Shown here: positions 8,456-16,295 of the stretch, in pieces
Numbering within the stretch: position 1 is the stretch's first letter
How the letters are laid out: each line of letters begins with the position of its first letter
From: an uncultured Collinsella sp.
Lineage (GTDB): Bacteria; Actinomycetota; Coriobacteriia; Coriobacteriales; Coriobacteriaceae
NCBI GenBank assembly: GCA_958421655.1
Contig: CATZMG010000001.1
Span: forward strand, 1-64,000
Length of the DNA stretch: 64,000 bases
Direction: 5' to 3'
Position numbers and translations under genes: made by a program
Notes under the pieces: generated by a model
The model's database searches: none
Seen by the model: only the letters and a program-made list of their open reading frames with translations
What the model was told of the DNA's origin: nothing

Positions 8456-9229
8456 ATGCTTACCCAAGCAATCCTCGTCGGCTTAGTCGGAGCGTTTGGA
8501 GGCCTCGACTACCAGCTCGGCACCCTCTACGCGTTCCGCCCCATCGTCCTGTGCCCGCTCGTGGGCCTGGTGCTGGGGGACCTGCAGACTGGTCTTGCCG
8601 TCGGCGCCAGCCTGGAGCTGCTGTTCATGGGTTCGGTTTCCATCGGCGCCTACGTGCCGCCTAACGAAACCATCGGCGGCGTGCTCGCCTGCGCGTTTGC
8701 CATTCAGCTCGGTCAGGGTACCGAGACGGCCATCGCGCTCGCCATGCCCATCGCTGTCCTTTCGCTGACGATCGGCAACATTACTAGTGCCTTGTTCACC
8801 GTGTTTGTCGATATGGCAGACAGGTTCGCCCTCAAGGGAAACCTTAAAGGCATTTACGCCGTTCATTGGGGCATGGGTCTTTGGGGCTGCCTTGAGTATT
8901 TCCTGCTGTGCGGCGGCGCCTTCTATCTGGGCTCCGATGCCATCCAGGGCCTGCTCGACTTCGTCCCGTCCTTCATCATTGATGGTTGCGGCGTTGCCGC
9001 CAACATCCTGCCGGCCATGGGCTTCGCCATGCTCGGCCGCCTGGTGCTCACCAAGCAGCTCGTGCCCTTCTACTTCCTGGGCTTCCTGCTGTGCTCCTAC
9101 GCCAACGTGCCCGTCCTGGGCGTCGCCCTGATCGCCATCATCATCGGCATCGACAAGTTCGACCTGCTCGGCCTGGGCGGAGCCCAGCCCCAGCTCTCCG
9201 CGGAAGGGGATGAGGACGATGACTTCTAG
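8456..9229 (+). CDS. PTS mannose-family IIC component, block 2
   Basis: A 257-aa EIIC-Man protein, close to the block 1 IIC (same ends, internal substitutions) and identical to it from base 9014 on. The start follows TTGGAGGAACC. This block has its own promoter but no IIA, IIB or deglycase, so it must borrow IIA and IIB from blocks 1 or 3. The middle, for example the GLWGCLEYFLLCGGAFYLG segment, is where it departs most from copy 1. Confidence 0.92.
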   Translation: MLTQAILVGLVGAFGGLDYQLGTLYAFRPIVLCPLVGLVLGDLQTGLAVGASLELLFMGSVSIGAYVPPNETIGGVLACAFAIQLGQGTETAIALAMPIAVLSLTIGNITSALFTVFVDMADRFALKGNLKGIYAVHWGMGLWGCLEYFLLCGGAFYLGSDAIQGLLDFVPSFIIDGCGVAANILPAMGFAMLGRLVLTKQLVPFYFLGFLLCSYANVPVLGVALIAIIIGIDKFDLLGLGGAQPQLSAEGDEDDDF

Positions 9230-10042
9230 TCCCGAGAACAAGATCACGCGCTCCGACCTCGTCAAGAGCGCCGTCAACGTCGGCGCCCTGGGCATGGAGT
9301 TCTCCTGGACCTACTACAAGCAGATGAACATCGCCTTCTGCCTGATGGTCGCCAACATGCTCAAGAAGATCTACGCCGGCCGCCCCGACGACTACGCCGC
9401 GGCCCTGCACCGCCACTGCGCGTTCTTCAACATCACCGTCCAGTTCGCCCCGTTCGTCGGCGGCATCGCGATGGCCATGGAGGAGAAGGTCGCCCGCGGC
9501 GAGATCGAGCCCGAGAGCGTCAACGACGTCAAGGCCGCCCTCATGGGCCCGCTGTCCGGCATCGGCGACTCCATCTTCCTGTCGACGCTGCGCGTGGTCG
9601 CCGCCGCGGTGGGCATCAGCCTGTGCCAGGCCGGCAACCCCTTCGGCCCCATCGCCTTCCTGCTCATCTACAACGTCCCCGGCTTCGCGCTGCGCATCTG
9701 GGGCGCCGTCAAGGGCTACGAGCTGGGCGTGGGCTTCCTGGACGAGGCCCAGAGGACCGGCCTCATGCAGAAGATCATGACCTGCGTGGGCATCGTGGGC
9801 GTCATGGTCGTGGGCGCCATGTGCAAGGACATGTTCTGGGCCAGCATCCCGGTGGCCATCGGCTCGGGCGAGGACGCCCAGACCCTCCAGGACATCCTGG
9901 ACGGCATCATGCCCGGCATGCTCGGCATGATCGCCTTCTGGCTGTACTACTGGCTGCTGTCCAAGAAGATCAACCCCATGGTGCTGATCGTGGCCACCAT
10001 GGTCGTGGGCATCATCGGCGCGTTCTTCGGCGTGCTGGCGTA
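9014..10042. repeat. Direct repeat R2, copy 2
   Basis: Second copy of the 1029-bp tract at 6221-7249, in the same orientation, offset 2793 bp. Recombination between the copies would delete the EamA-type gene and promoter B, and leave one IIC-IID pair. Confidence 0.9.
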
Positions 10043-10043
10043 A
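9219..10043 (+). CDS. PTS mannose-family IID component, block 2
   Basis: A 274-aa EIID-Man protein, identical in amino acids to the block 1 copy and differing only in the stop codon. The start choice (ATG 9219) follows the same reasoning, and it overlaps its IIC by 11 nt. Since IID is the same in blocks 1 and 2, any difference in transport between them must come from the variable N-terminal part of IIC or from expression. Confidence 0.92.
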   Translation: MTSSPENKITRSDLVKSAVNVGALGMEFSWTYYKQMNIAFCLMVANMLKKIYAGRPDDYAAALHRHCAFFNITVQFAPFVGGIAMAMEEKVARGEIEPESVNDVKAALMGPLSGIGDSIFLSTLRVVAAAVGISLCQAGNPFGPIAFLLIYNVPGFALRIWGAVKGYELGVGFLDEAQRTGLMQKIMTCVGIVGVMVVGAMCKDMFWASIPVAIGSGEDAQTLQDILDGIMPGMLGMIAFWLYYWLLSKKINPMVLIVATMVVGIIGAFFGVLA

Positions 10044-10077
10044 GGGCCCGGCTGCATAGATTTTCGTTGCAACCTGG

Positions 10078-10117
10078 AAAGGGGATGGAGCAGGCCTATG
10101 CTCTCCATCCCCTTTTT
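10078..10117 (+). terminator. Rho-independent terminator after IID 2
   Basis: AAAGGGGATGGAG pairs with the CTCCATCCCCTTT arm around a short loop, ending in a T-run. It separates IID 2 from the MFS gene. Confidence 0.85.
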
Positions 10118-10134
10118 GTATAGAAGGAGTTCGT

Positions 10135-11349
10135 ATGTTCGCGAAGGGTCGCGAAGCAATGCGCCTGACGCCGGCAGAGGTCAGGCTGATTCTTATTGAG
10201 TCCCTGCAGTGGTGCGCCAACAACGCGGTCTACTTTTTGGGGCTTATCGGTGCGGCCACGTATGATCTGGCCGGCACGGCCTTTTTGGTTGCCGCCATTA
10301 CGCTCGCGCGCAATCTTATGACGTCGGTGGGCAATATGGTGTCGGGCTCGGTCATCGATCGCTTTGGACCGCGCCGGACGTCGTTTGTGACGTGCGTGAT
10401 TACGGCAGTGCTATCGCTTGGCGTGGGGTTAGCGCCGTTGTCTGTCCCCGGGCTTGTGTTTGCCGCGTGCGTCTTGGGACTTGCGGGCGGCTTTATCAAC
10501 ACCTGCACGCATGCGTTTCCGGGATACCTGGAGTCGACCACCGAGGGTCGTACCCGCGTGAACGGCCTCATGGTGTTCTACAGCAATATCGCCTATACCG
10601 CTGGCCCGCTGCTCGGCGGTGCCATCGTGAGCTGTTTTGCCACGCAATCGGTTTATCTGCTCATGGCGGGCATGATGGGTGTGGCGGCCGTGCTCTCCTT
10701 GGGCTGTCACGAGTGTGTTGCTCCCGCAAAAGGGGAGAAGCCGAAGGGCGGTATTCTGGGCGGCATGGCCGAGGGTGCGCGACTTACGTTTCGCGACCAC
10801 GACTTGCGCCTCATCTTTATCTCGGGCTTTTTGGGTTTCTTTGCGTTTGGCGCGTTCGATTCGCTGGAGTCGTTGTTCTACCGTGATGTACTCAACGTGG
10901 ATATCGTCTGGCTGGGCTGGTTGTCCTCGGTCGTGGGCCTCACTTCCTCGGTGGGTGCGTTCATCCTGACCAAGCTTTCTGCTCGCCATGTCAACCTGCG
11001 ATTGCTGCTCGGCGCGCTCATGGCCGTGGGCATTGGGTCCATGGTGTACGTGGGCACCGATATGCTGGGGGTCGCGATTATCGGTCAGGCGATTAACGGT
11101 CTGGCCTGGGGGTTCCTGGAGCCGCTGCAGATGATCTTGATTCAGGAGCGTGCCGACATCAAATACCTGGGGCGCATTACCGGCTTTGTGCGTTTTGGCC
11201 TGATGAGCGCCGGCGTGGTGCCGCTGCTGGCGGCTCCGTTTTTGGCGGAGGCTTTGGGCGTCCAGACGGTACTGTTTGGAGCATCGACCATTATTGCGCT
11301 GGTAGGAACGCTGTTCTTTGTCACGCAAGGGAGACGCCGGGGGCGTTAG
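10135..11349 (+). CDS. Major facilitator superfamily transporter
   Basis: A 404-aa protein with about twelve membrane segments and the MFS loop motif in the form DRFGPRRT near residue 77. The ATG at 10135 follows AGAAGGAG. It occupies the same position in block 2 as the EamA gene in block 1: one gene after IID, past a terminator. The substrate is not evident; a secondary carrier for sugars or an exporter of a breakdown product are both possible. Confidence 0.85.
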   Translation: MFAKGREAMRLTPAEVRLILIESLQWCANNAVYFLGLIGAATYDLAGTAFLVAAITLARNLMTSVGNMVSGSVIDRFGPRRTSFVTCVITAVLSLGVGLAPLSVPGLVFAACVLGLAGGFINTCTHAFPGYLESTTEGRTRVNGLMVFYSNIAYTAGPLLGGAIVSCFATQSVYLLMAGMMGVAAVLSLGCHECVAPAKGEKPKGGILGGMAEGARLTFRDHDLRLIFISGFLGFFAFGAFDSLESLFYRDVLNVDIVWLGWLSSVVGLTSSVGAFILTKLSARHVNLRLLLGALMAVGIGSMVYVGTDMLGVAIIGQAINGLAWGFLEPLQMILIQERADIKYLGRITGFVRFGLMSAGVVPLLAAPFLAEALGVQTVLFGASTIIALVGTLFFVTQGRRRGR

Positions 11350-11393
11350 CTATACATCAAATTCTAATTTAATACCACTCACCAGAGAATTTC

Positions 11394-11472
11394 GACCGTT
11401 CACCGAGGATTGGAACAGATTGAAAAGTGGTATTAAAAACACGTTGGGTGTATGTCTATAATTGGTATCGAA
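11394..11472 (+). promoter_or_regulatory. PTS-cluster promoter C with shared boxes
   Basis: GACCGTTCACCGA (11394) matches promoter A. GTGGTATTAAA ends at 11437, the -10 TATAAT is at 11457-11462 and TGGTATCGAA at 11463-11472. An inverted copy of the first box, TTTAATACCAC, lies upstream at 11368-11378, giving a spaced palindrome with 11427-11437. Confidence 0.65.
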
Positions 11473-11519
11473 AAGAAACGCGATGTATAGATTCGCGTGC
11501 AGGACAGAAAGGAAAAGCC

Positions 11520-12581
11520 ATGAAGGAAACCGAGAAGATCGAGATCATGCACTTTAGCCAGGAGGGCTACGTCGAGGACGGCAAGAACGTCTATGAGACC
11601 GGCAAGAAGATGATCGAACTCGCCGACAAGGTCGCCGACGAGGGCTACGACGCCGTGTTCCTGATGGGCGTCGGCGGCACCTGGGACGAGCTCATGCAGC
11701 TCGAGTACCTCATGAACAAGTTCGGCGACCGCGACCTCGAGGTCTACCTGATCCACGCCGCCGAGTGGAACGCCATGGGCCACAAGCGCATGACCGAGAA
11801 GTCCGTCGTGATCACCGCCTCCGAGTCCGGCACCACCCCCGAGGTCCTCGAGGCCGTCAAGAAGATGAAGGGCATGGGCGTGCGCGTCTACGCCATGACC
11901 AAGCCCGAGGGCCCCATCGGCCAGGCTGTGGGTGCCGAGAACTGCGTCGCCATGGCTTCTGACCATGGTTCGGGCGGCTGCGAGAAGGGCTACTACCTCG
12001 CCGACTGCTTCGGCCTGCGCCTGCTCAACCGCCGCGGCTGCTTCCCCAAGTTCGACAAGTTTATTGAGCAGACCAAGGATGTTTGGACCCACCTGGTCGA
12101 CATCCGCAAGAGCTTCGAGCCGCGCGCCGAGGAGCTCGCCAAGAAGTACGCCCTGGCCCCCTACACCATGTTCATCGGCTCCGGCGCCCTGTGGGGCGAG
12201 ACGATCCTGTTCTCGATGTGCATCCTCGAGGAGATGCAGTGGAAGCGCACCCGCTACATCACCTCGGCCGACTTCTTCCACGGCACCCTCGAGCTCGTGG
12301 AGCCCGGCGTCCCGGTCTTCCTGTTCATGGGCGAGGACGAGAACCGCAAGCTCGACGAGCGCGTCCGCGCCTTCCTGACCCGCGGCGTGACCGGCGACAC
12401 CGACATCAACATCATCGACACCGCCGAGTTCGCGATCCCCGGCCTTGACGACGAGTTCCGCGTCATCGTGTCTCCGTGGATCCTCTCCTCGCTGATCACC
12501 GATCGCCTTGCCGCTTACTACGAGACGGTCACCAAGCACAACCTCAACTACCGTCGTTACTATCACCAGTTCGACTACTAA
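11520..12581 (+). CDS. frlB: FrlB-family fructoselysine-6-phosphate deglycase, copy 2
   Basis: A 353-aa paralogue of copy 1 with the same length and motifs (HGTLELVEPG near 254, RRYYHQFDY end). Differences lie only in the first 33 residues (SQEGYVEDGKNVYE against DQEGYLEDGKALYE) and the last 35 (SSLITDRLAAYY against TVLVTDRLARYY). ATG 11520 follows GAAAGGAAAAG; an upstream TTG inside the promoter is rejected. It is the first gene after promoter C and heads block 3. The active-site region is identical, so both copies should act on the same substrate and probably differ in expression. Confidence 0.85.
   Translation: MKETEKIEIMHFSQEGYVEDGKNVYETGKKMIELADKVADEGYDAVFLMGVGGTWDELMQLEYLMNKFGDRDLEVYLIHAAEWNAMGHKRMTEKSVVITASESGTTPEVLEAVKKMKGMGVRVYAMTKPEGPIGQAVGAENCVAMASDHGSGGCEKGYYLADCFGLRLLNRRGCFPKFDKFIEQTKDVWTHLVDIRKSFEPRAEELAKKYALAPYTMFIGSGALWGETILFSMCILEEMQWKRTRYITSADFFHGTLELVEPGVPVFLFMGEDENRKLDERVRAFLTRGVTGDTDINIIDTAEFAIPGLDDEFRVIVSPWILSSLITDRLAAYYETVTKHNLNYRRYYHQFDY
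11619..12469. repeat. Direct repeat R1, copy 2
   Basis: Second copy of the 851-bp tract at 3635-4485, same orientation, offset 7984 bp. Recombination between copies would remove everything from IIA 1 to the MFS gene and still leave an intact frlB followed by IIA-IIB-IIC-IID. Confidence 0.9.
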
Positions 12582-12616
12582 TCGGTGACAAATAAGCTAC
12601 TGATCAAGAAGCACCC

Positions 12617-12645
12617 TGCCCGGGCGCATGCGTCCGGGCATTTTT
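12617..12645 (+). terminator. Intercistronic hairpin with T-run between frlB 2 and IIA
   Basis: TGCCCGG and CCGGGCA pair around GCGCATGCGT (itself palindromic), followed by TTTTT. It looks like a full terminator inside an operon, so it may attenuate PTS expression relative to frlB. Confidence 0.75.
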
Positions 12646-12675
12646 ATGCCGAAATTCGCAAGAAAGGGGAATCGA

Positions 12676-13092
12676 ATGAGGCAGTTTATCGTTGCATCCC
12701 ATGCTCATTTTGCGTCTGGAATCGTCGAGAGCATTGGGCTGCTCTCCGGTGAGCGCGAAAACGTCCATGCGCTGTCTATGTATGTCGACGGAAACGAGGA
12801 CCTGACCAAGGAGGCCGCAGCGGTTCTCGATGGGTTTGCTGCGGACGACGAGGTTGTCGTGTGCACTGACCTGTTCGGCGGCAGCGTCAACAACGAGTTC
12901 ACCAAGATCGTCCAGACGCGTCCCAACACGCACCTAGTGACCAATATGAACCTGCCGCTCCTTATTCAGCTGCTGTTCGTGCCCGACTCCACTCCAATTG
13001 ATGAGGCCATTCGCCAGATCGTCGAGGCGGACGACACCAAGGTCAAGTACGTCAACGACCTGCTGGGGCAGGCCGAACTCGATGAGTTTTAA
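12676..13092 (+). CDS. PTS mannose-family IIA component, block 3
   Basis: A 138-aa EIIA-Man protein, close to the block 1 IIA, with the phospho-acceptor His9 in SHAHFA and the same VVVCTDLFGGSVNNEF segment. ATG 12676 follows AAAGGGGAA; an upstream in-frame ATG lies inside the terminator hairpin and is rejected. It lies downstream of that hairpin, so its level may be lower than frlB copy 2. Confidence 0.92.
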   Translation: MRQFIVASHAHFASGIVESIGLLSGERENVHALSMYVDGNEDLTKEAAAVLDGFAADDEVVVCTDLFGGSVNNEFTKIVQTRPNTHLVTNMNLPLLIQLLFVPDSTPIDEAIRQIVEADDTKVKYVNDLLGQAELDEF

Positions 13093-13109
13093 TCGCTAGG
13101 GAGCACATC

Positions 13110-13580
13110 ATGATTCAGATGATTCGCGTGGACTATCGACTGCTGCACGGCCAGGTTGCCGTTAGCTGGACTTCGGCTCTGGGTGCCGACTGCATCCTGT
13201 TGGTAAGCGACACGGTCCTCAATGACAAGCTTCGTCTGCAGGCCCTGTCCCTTGCAAAACCGGAGGGCTGCAAGGTTGTCGTCAAAAACACCGAGGATGC
13301 CGTCAAGGCGCTCCAGAGCGGTGTGACCGATAAGTACAAACTCTTCGTAGTTTGCGAGACGATCCAGCAGGCCGGTGCCGTCGCCAAGGCGATGGGCGTC
13401 AAGAAGATCAACCTCGGCAATGTTGCCTTTAGCGAGGATGCCCGCCAGGTCTCGACGAGCGTGTTCCTCACGCCCGAAAACGAGGCATACGTCAAAGAAC
13501 TGCTCGGCGAGGGCTACGAGCTGTTCATTCAAATGATTCCGGCAGATGCGAAGACTGACGCCGCGAAGGTCATCGGTTAG
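13110..13580 (+). CDS. PTS mannose-family IIB component, block 3
   Basis: A 156-aa EIIB-Man protein with VDYRLLHGQV and the phosphorylated His13. It diverges clearly from the block 1 IIB in the body and lacks the TKPKDEKRP insertion seen there. It starts 17 bp after IIA and stops 8 bp before IIC, a tight operon. Confidence 0.92.
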   Translation: MIQMIRVDYRLLHGQVAVSWTSALGADCILLVSDTVLNDKLRLQALSLAKPEGCKVVVKNTEDAVKALQSGVTDKYKLFVVCETIQQAGAVAKAMGVKKINLGNVAFSEDARQVSTSVFLTPENEAYVKELLGEGYELFIQMIPADAKTDAAKVIG

Positions 13581-13588
13581 GGGCCATC

Positions 13589-14380
13589 ATGGTTATCAAG
13601 ACAATCCTGATTTTCCTTATTGCCCTTTTGGGCTATTCCGAGTGGCTGACCGGTACGAGCTACCTCCAGCGCCCGATTGTGCTCGGACCTCTGGTTGGCC
13701 TTGTCATGGGCGACATGGTGACCGGCACGATCATGGGCGCCACGATGGAGCTTGCCATGGTCGGCGCCATCTCGGTCGGTGCGTATAACCCGCCCGATAC
13801 GATTTCCGGAACCATCCTGGGTGTGTCGCTTGCCATGCAGGCCGGCGCGGACGCTTCGGCGGCCCTGACCCTGGGCATTCCCATCGCAACGATCGTCCTG
13901 GCGCTCGATACGGCCCTGGGCCAGCCGGTGATGCTATTGCTGGTGCACCGTATCGACAAGAACGTCGAGGACGGAGACACCAAGGCCATTACGCGCAACA
14001 TGCTTATCGCCGGTTACGCGCAGAGCTGGTGCGGCCTGCTGATTATTCCCCTGGCCTTCTTCTTTGGCGCCGATGCTGTTGCCAGCCTGCTCAACATCAT
14101 TCCCGATTTCGTTCAGACCGGCATGGATGTCGCCGCCGCCTTCTTGCCCGCACTCGGCTTTGCGATGCTGGCTCAGATGATCATGAACAAAACGGTGGCT
14201 CCGTTCTTCTTCGCTGGCTTCTTCCTCGTTGCCTACTTTGGCATTAGCACGACGGGCGTGGCGATCTTTGCCGCGATCATCGTCGTCGCGATGACGGTTT
14301 TGGGTGATAAGAAAAAAGCGGAGCAGCCCGCAGTGGCAACCGAGGATCCTGCGATTGGGAGTGGGTTCGATGAGTTTTAA
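13589..14380 (+). CDS. PTS mannose-family IIC component, block 3
   Basis: A 263-aa EIIC-Man protein, much more divergent than the near-duplicates of blocks 1 and 2 (ATMELAMVGAISVGAYNPPD in the core). It overlaps the IID start by 11 nt. Its divergence suggests a different sugar head or amine group for this permease, although it shares a nearly identical deglycase. Confidence 0.92.
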   Translation: MVIKTILIFLIALLGYSEWLTGTSYLQRPIVLGPLVGLVMGDMVTGTIMGATMELAMVGAISVGAYNPPDTISGTILGVSLAMQAGADASAALTLGIPIATIVLALDTALGQPVMLLLVHRIDKNVEDGDTKAITRNMLIAGYAQSWCGLLIIPLAFFFGADAVASLLNIIPDFVQTGMDVAAAFLPALGFAMLAQMIMNKTVAPFFFAGFFLVAYFGISTTGVAIFAAIIVVAMTVLGDKKKAEQPAVATEDPAIGSGFDEF

Positions 14381-15206
14381 GTTTGAGTCTTCTTACGACG
14401 GGCTGATTTCCCGCGCAGACCTTAAGAAGCTGTTCTGGCGCTCGATTCCCTATGAGCATTCCTGGAACTACGAGCGTATGGGCCATATCGGCTTTATGTG
14501 GGCCCTTATGCCGATTCTTCGCAAGCTGTATCCGCAGGATGCGGACTTTAAGGCCGCCCTTAAGCGCCATATGGAGCTCTATAACGTCACGCCGTACATC
14601 TCGACGCTTCCCATGTCCATCGCCGCTGCAATGGAGGAGGTCAACGCTACTGACGATAGCTTTGACACGAGCGCGATCTCTAATGTCAAGCTTGCTTTGA
14701 TGGGGCCGCTGTCCGGCGTGGGCGATGCCTTCTACTGGGGCACGCTGCGAATTTTGGCAACGGGTGTCGGCACGTCGCTGGCGCTGCAGGGCTCCATTCT
14801 TGGCCCGATTTTGTTCCTGCTCGTGTTCAACGTCCCTCACTACATCATCCGTTACCTGCTGACGTTTGTGGGATATCGCTTTGGCTCGGACATGATCAGC
14901 AAAGTCCAGGAATCGGGCATTATGGACACGATCGTCAAGATGGCCTCTATCATGGGCGCCATGGTGATCGGTGCTATGACCATGGAGATGGTCACCGTGG
15001 ACATTCCGCTCATGGTCGGCGCGGGCGATGGTGCTCAGACGCTGGCCGAGCTGCTCAACGGAATTTTCCCGGGCTTTGTCACGATGGGGCTGTTTGGAAT
15101 CGTCTATCTCATGCTCAAGAAGAAGATGAATCCGCTGCTCATCATGCTCGTGATCCTGCTCGTGAGTATCGCCGGCGCGTTCTTTGGAGTGCTTGGTGTC
15201 CAGTAG
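14370..15206 (+). CDS. PTS mannose-family IID component, block 3
   Basis: A 278-aa EIID-Man protein with the MGPLSGVGDAFYWGTLRI hallmark near residue 111. ATG 14370 is chosen for the overlap with IIC and the GGGAGTGGG motif before it. It is clearly different from the IID pair of blocks 1 and 2. A hairpin follows, then an epimerase-like gene. Confidence 0.92.
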   Translation: MSFKFESSYDGLISRADLKKLFWRSIPYEHSWNYERMGHIGFMWALMPILRKLYPQDADFKAALKRHMELYNVTPYISTLPMSIAAAMEEVNATDDSFDTSAISNVKLALMGPLSGVGDAFYWGTLRILATGVGTSLALQGSILGPILFLLVFNVPHYIIRYLLTFVGYRFGSDMISKVQESGIMDTIVKMASIMGAMVIGAMTMEMVTVDIPLMVGAGDGAQTLAELLNGIFPGFVTMGLFGIVYLMLKKKMNPLLIMLVILLVSIAGAFFGVLGVQ

Positions 15207-15238
15207 AGTATCCGTCATAATGAGAACAATGTAAGAGG

Positions 15239-15272
15239 GGGCGTCGCGCACACTGTGCTGCGGCGCCCTTTT
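15239..15272 (+). terminator. Rho-independent terminator after IID 3
   Basis: GGGCGTCGC and GCGGCGCCC form a GC-rich stem with one G-T pair and a 12-nt loop, followed by TTTT. It is the third case of a hairpin between a IID gene and one co-oriented accessory gene. Confidence 0.75.
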
Positions 15273-15289
15273 GCCGAAAGGTGGACAAG

Positions 15290-16126
15290 ATGGAGTATCC
15301 GCAGCTTGCCGTCATGAATATCAGCCATCGTTATTTTGACCTTGAGGAATTCTTTTCCTCGGCAGCGGCCTCGGGCTACACGTGTTGCGAGCTTTGGACC
15401 GGGGCGATGCATCTGTATGTCGATTGCCATGGATACGATTCGCTCGAGCAGGTGCGGGAGCTGTCGCAGCAGTATGGGGTTCGGATTGTGGGGCTTTGTC
15501 CCGAACAGAACAACCCCAAGCCGTGGAATATCGCGGCGCGCGGGAATGAGGCGCGTGCCCGCACGCTCGCGTACTTTAAGAACGTTGTGGATATCGCGGC
15601 GGAACTTGGAGCCGAGCAGGTCATGGTCTCGAGCGGCTGGGCATTTTTGAACGAGCCAATCGAGGACGCGTGGGGTCGCAGCGCCTCGATGCTGCGTGCG
15701 ATTGCCGAGCATGCGGGAGAGTGCGGCGTTCGACTGGTGCTCGAGGCCCTACAGCCGGTTGAGTCGATGATCGTGAACTCGGCGGCCGATACGAAGCGCA
15801 TGATCGAGGCAGTTGATCATCCGGCACTTAAGGCGTGTCTGGATTTGGGCGCTATGGCGGTGGCGGGGGATACCATCGACGATTATTTCGATCTGCTTGG
15901 CGATGATGTCGCCCACGTGCATTTTGTCGATGTTGCGGCAGACGGCACGACGCATCTTGCCTGGGGTGACGGCGACCGCGATATGCGCGCCGACCTGGAT
16001 AGGCTGGTGGCGCGCGGCTATCGCGGAGTTGTTTCGGCCGAGACCTATGACTGGCGCTATTTTGCTGACCCCGCAGCTGCCGATGCACAGGTAATGGCAG
16101 AGTATCGTCGTGCGATTGGCGCCTAG
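15290..16126 (+). CDS. Sugar-phosphate isomerase/epimerase family protein, FrlC-like
   Basis: A 278-aa TIM-barrel protein of the AP-endonuclease-2-like family. Segments such as VRLVLEALQPVESMIVNSAAD, interrupted here only for length, and VHFVD with THLAWGDGD match the layout of E. coli FrlC, the fructoselysine 3-epimerase, with the metal-binding Glu and His in place. ATG 15290 follows AAAGGTGG; a GTG at 15281 overlaps that motif. As the last gene of block 3 it would convert C3-epimeric fructosamines into substrates for FrlB. The family is broad, so a different ketose epimerase remains possible. Confidence 0.7.
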   Translation: MEYPQLAVMNISHRYFDLEEFFSSAAASGYTCCELWTGAMHLYVDCHGYDSLEQVRELSQQYGVRIVGLCPEQNNPKPWNIAARGNEARARTLAYFKNVVDIAAELGAEQVMVSSGWAFLNEPIEDAWGRSASMLRAIAEHAGECGVRLVLEALQPVESMIVNSAADTKRMIEAVDHPALKACLDLGAMAVAGDTIDDYFDLLGDDVAHVHFVDVAADGTTHLAWGDGDRDMRADLDRLVARGYRGVVSAETYDWRYFADPAAADAQVMAEYRRAIGA

Positions 16127-16228
16127 GTGGGGTTGGGTTGCGGCAACCTGCCCCATGTTTCCAAATGAATACGGTGTGAGCGGCTTCGACGGATTTTCCC
16201 CGCAAGCACTCTAGTATGCTAAAGTACC

Positions 16229-16260
16229 CAGAAGACCGGCGGAGCTATGCCGGTCTTCTG
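16229..16260 (+). promoter_or_regulatory. 12-bp hairpin in the leader of the his operon
   Basis: CAGAAGACCGGC pairs perfectly with GCCGGTCTTCTG around an 8-nt loop, 36 bp before the first his gene. A TATGCT at 16215-16220 may be the -10 just upstream, which would put the hairpin at the very 5' end of the transcript. There is no long T-run. Stabiliser or attenuator are both possible. Confidence 0.5.
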
Positions 16261-16295
16261 TTCTATATGAAACACAGCATGAGGAGGCTCACCAG

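Noticed and set aside
16127..16295. T-box or histidine leader-peptide attenuator before the his operon
   Set aside because: No T-box consensus and no run of His codons was seen; only one hairpin and a short frame with one His codon.
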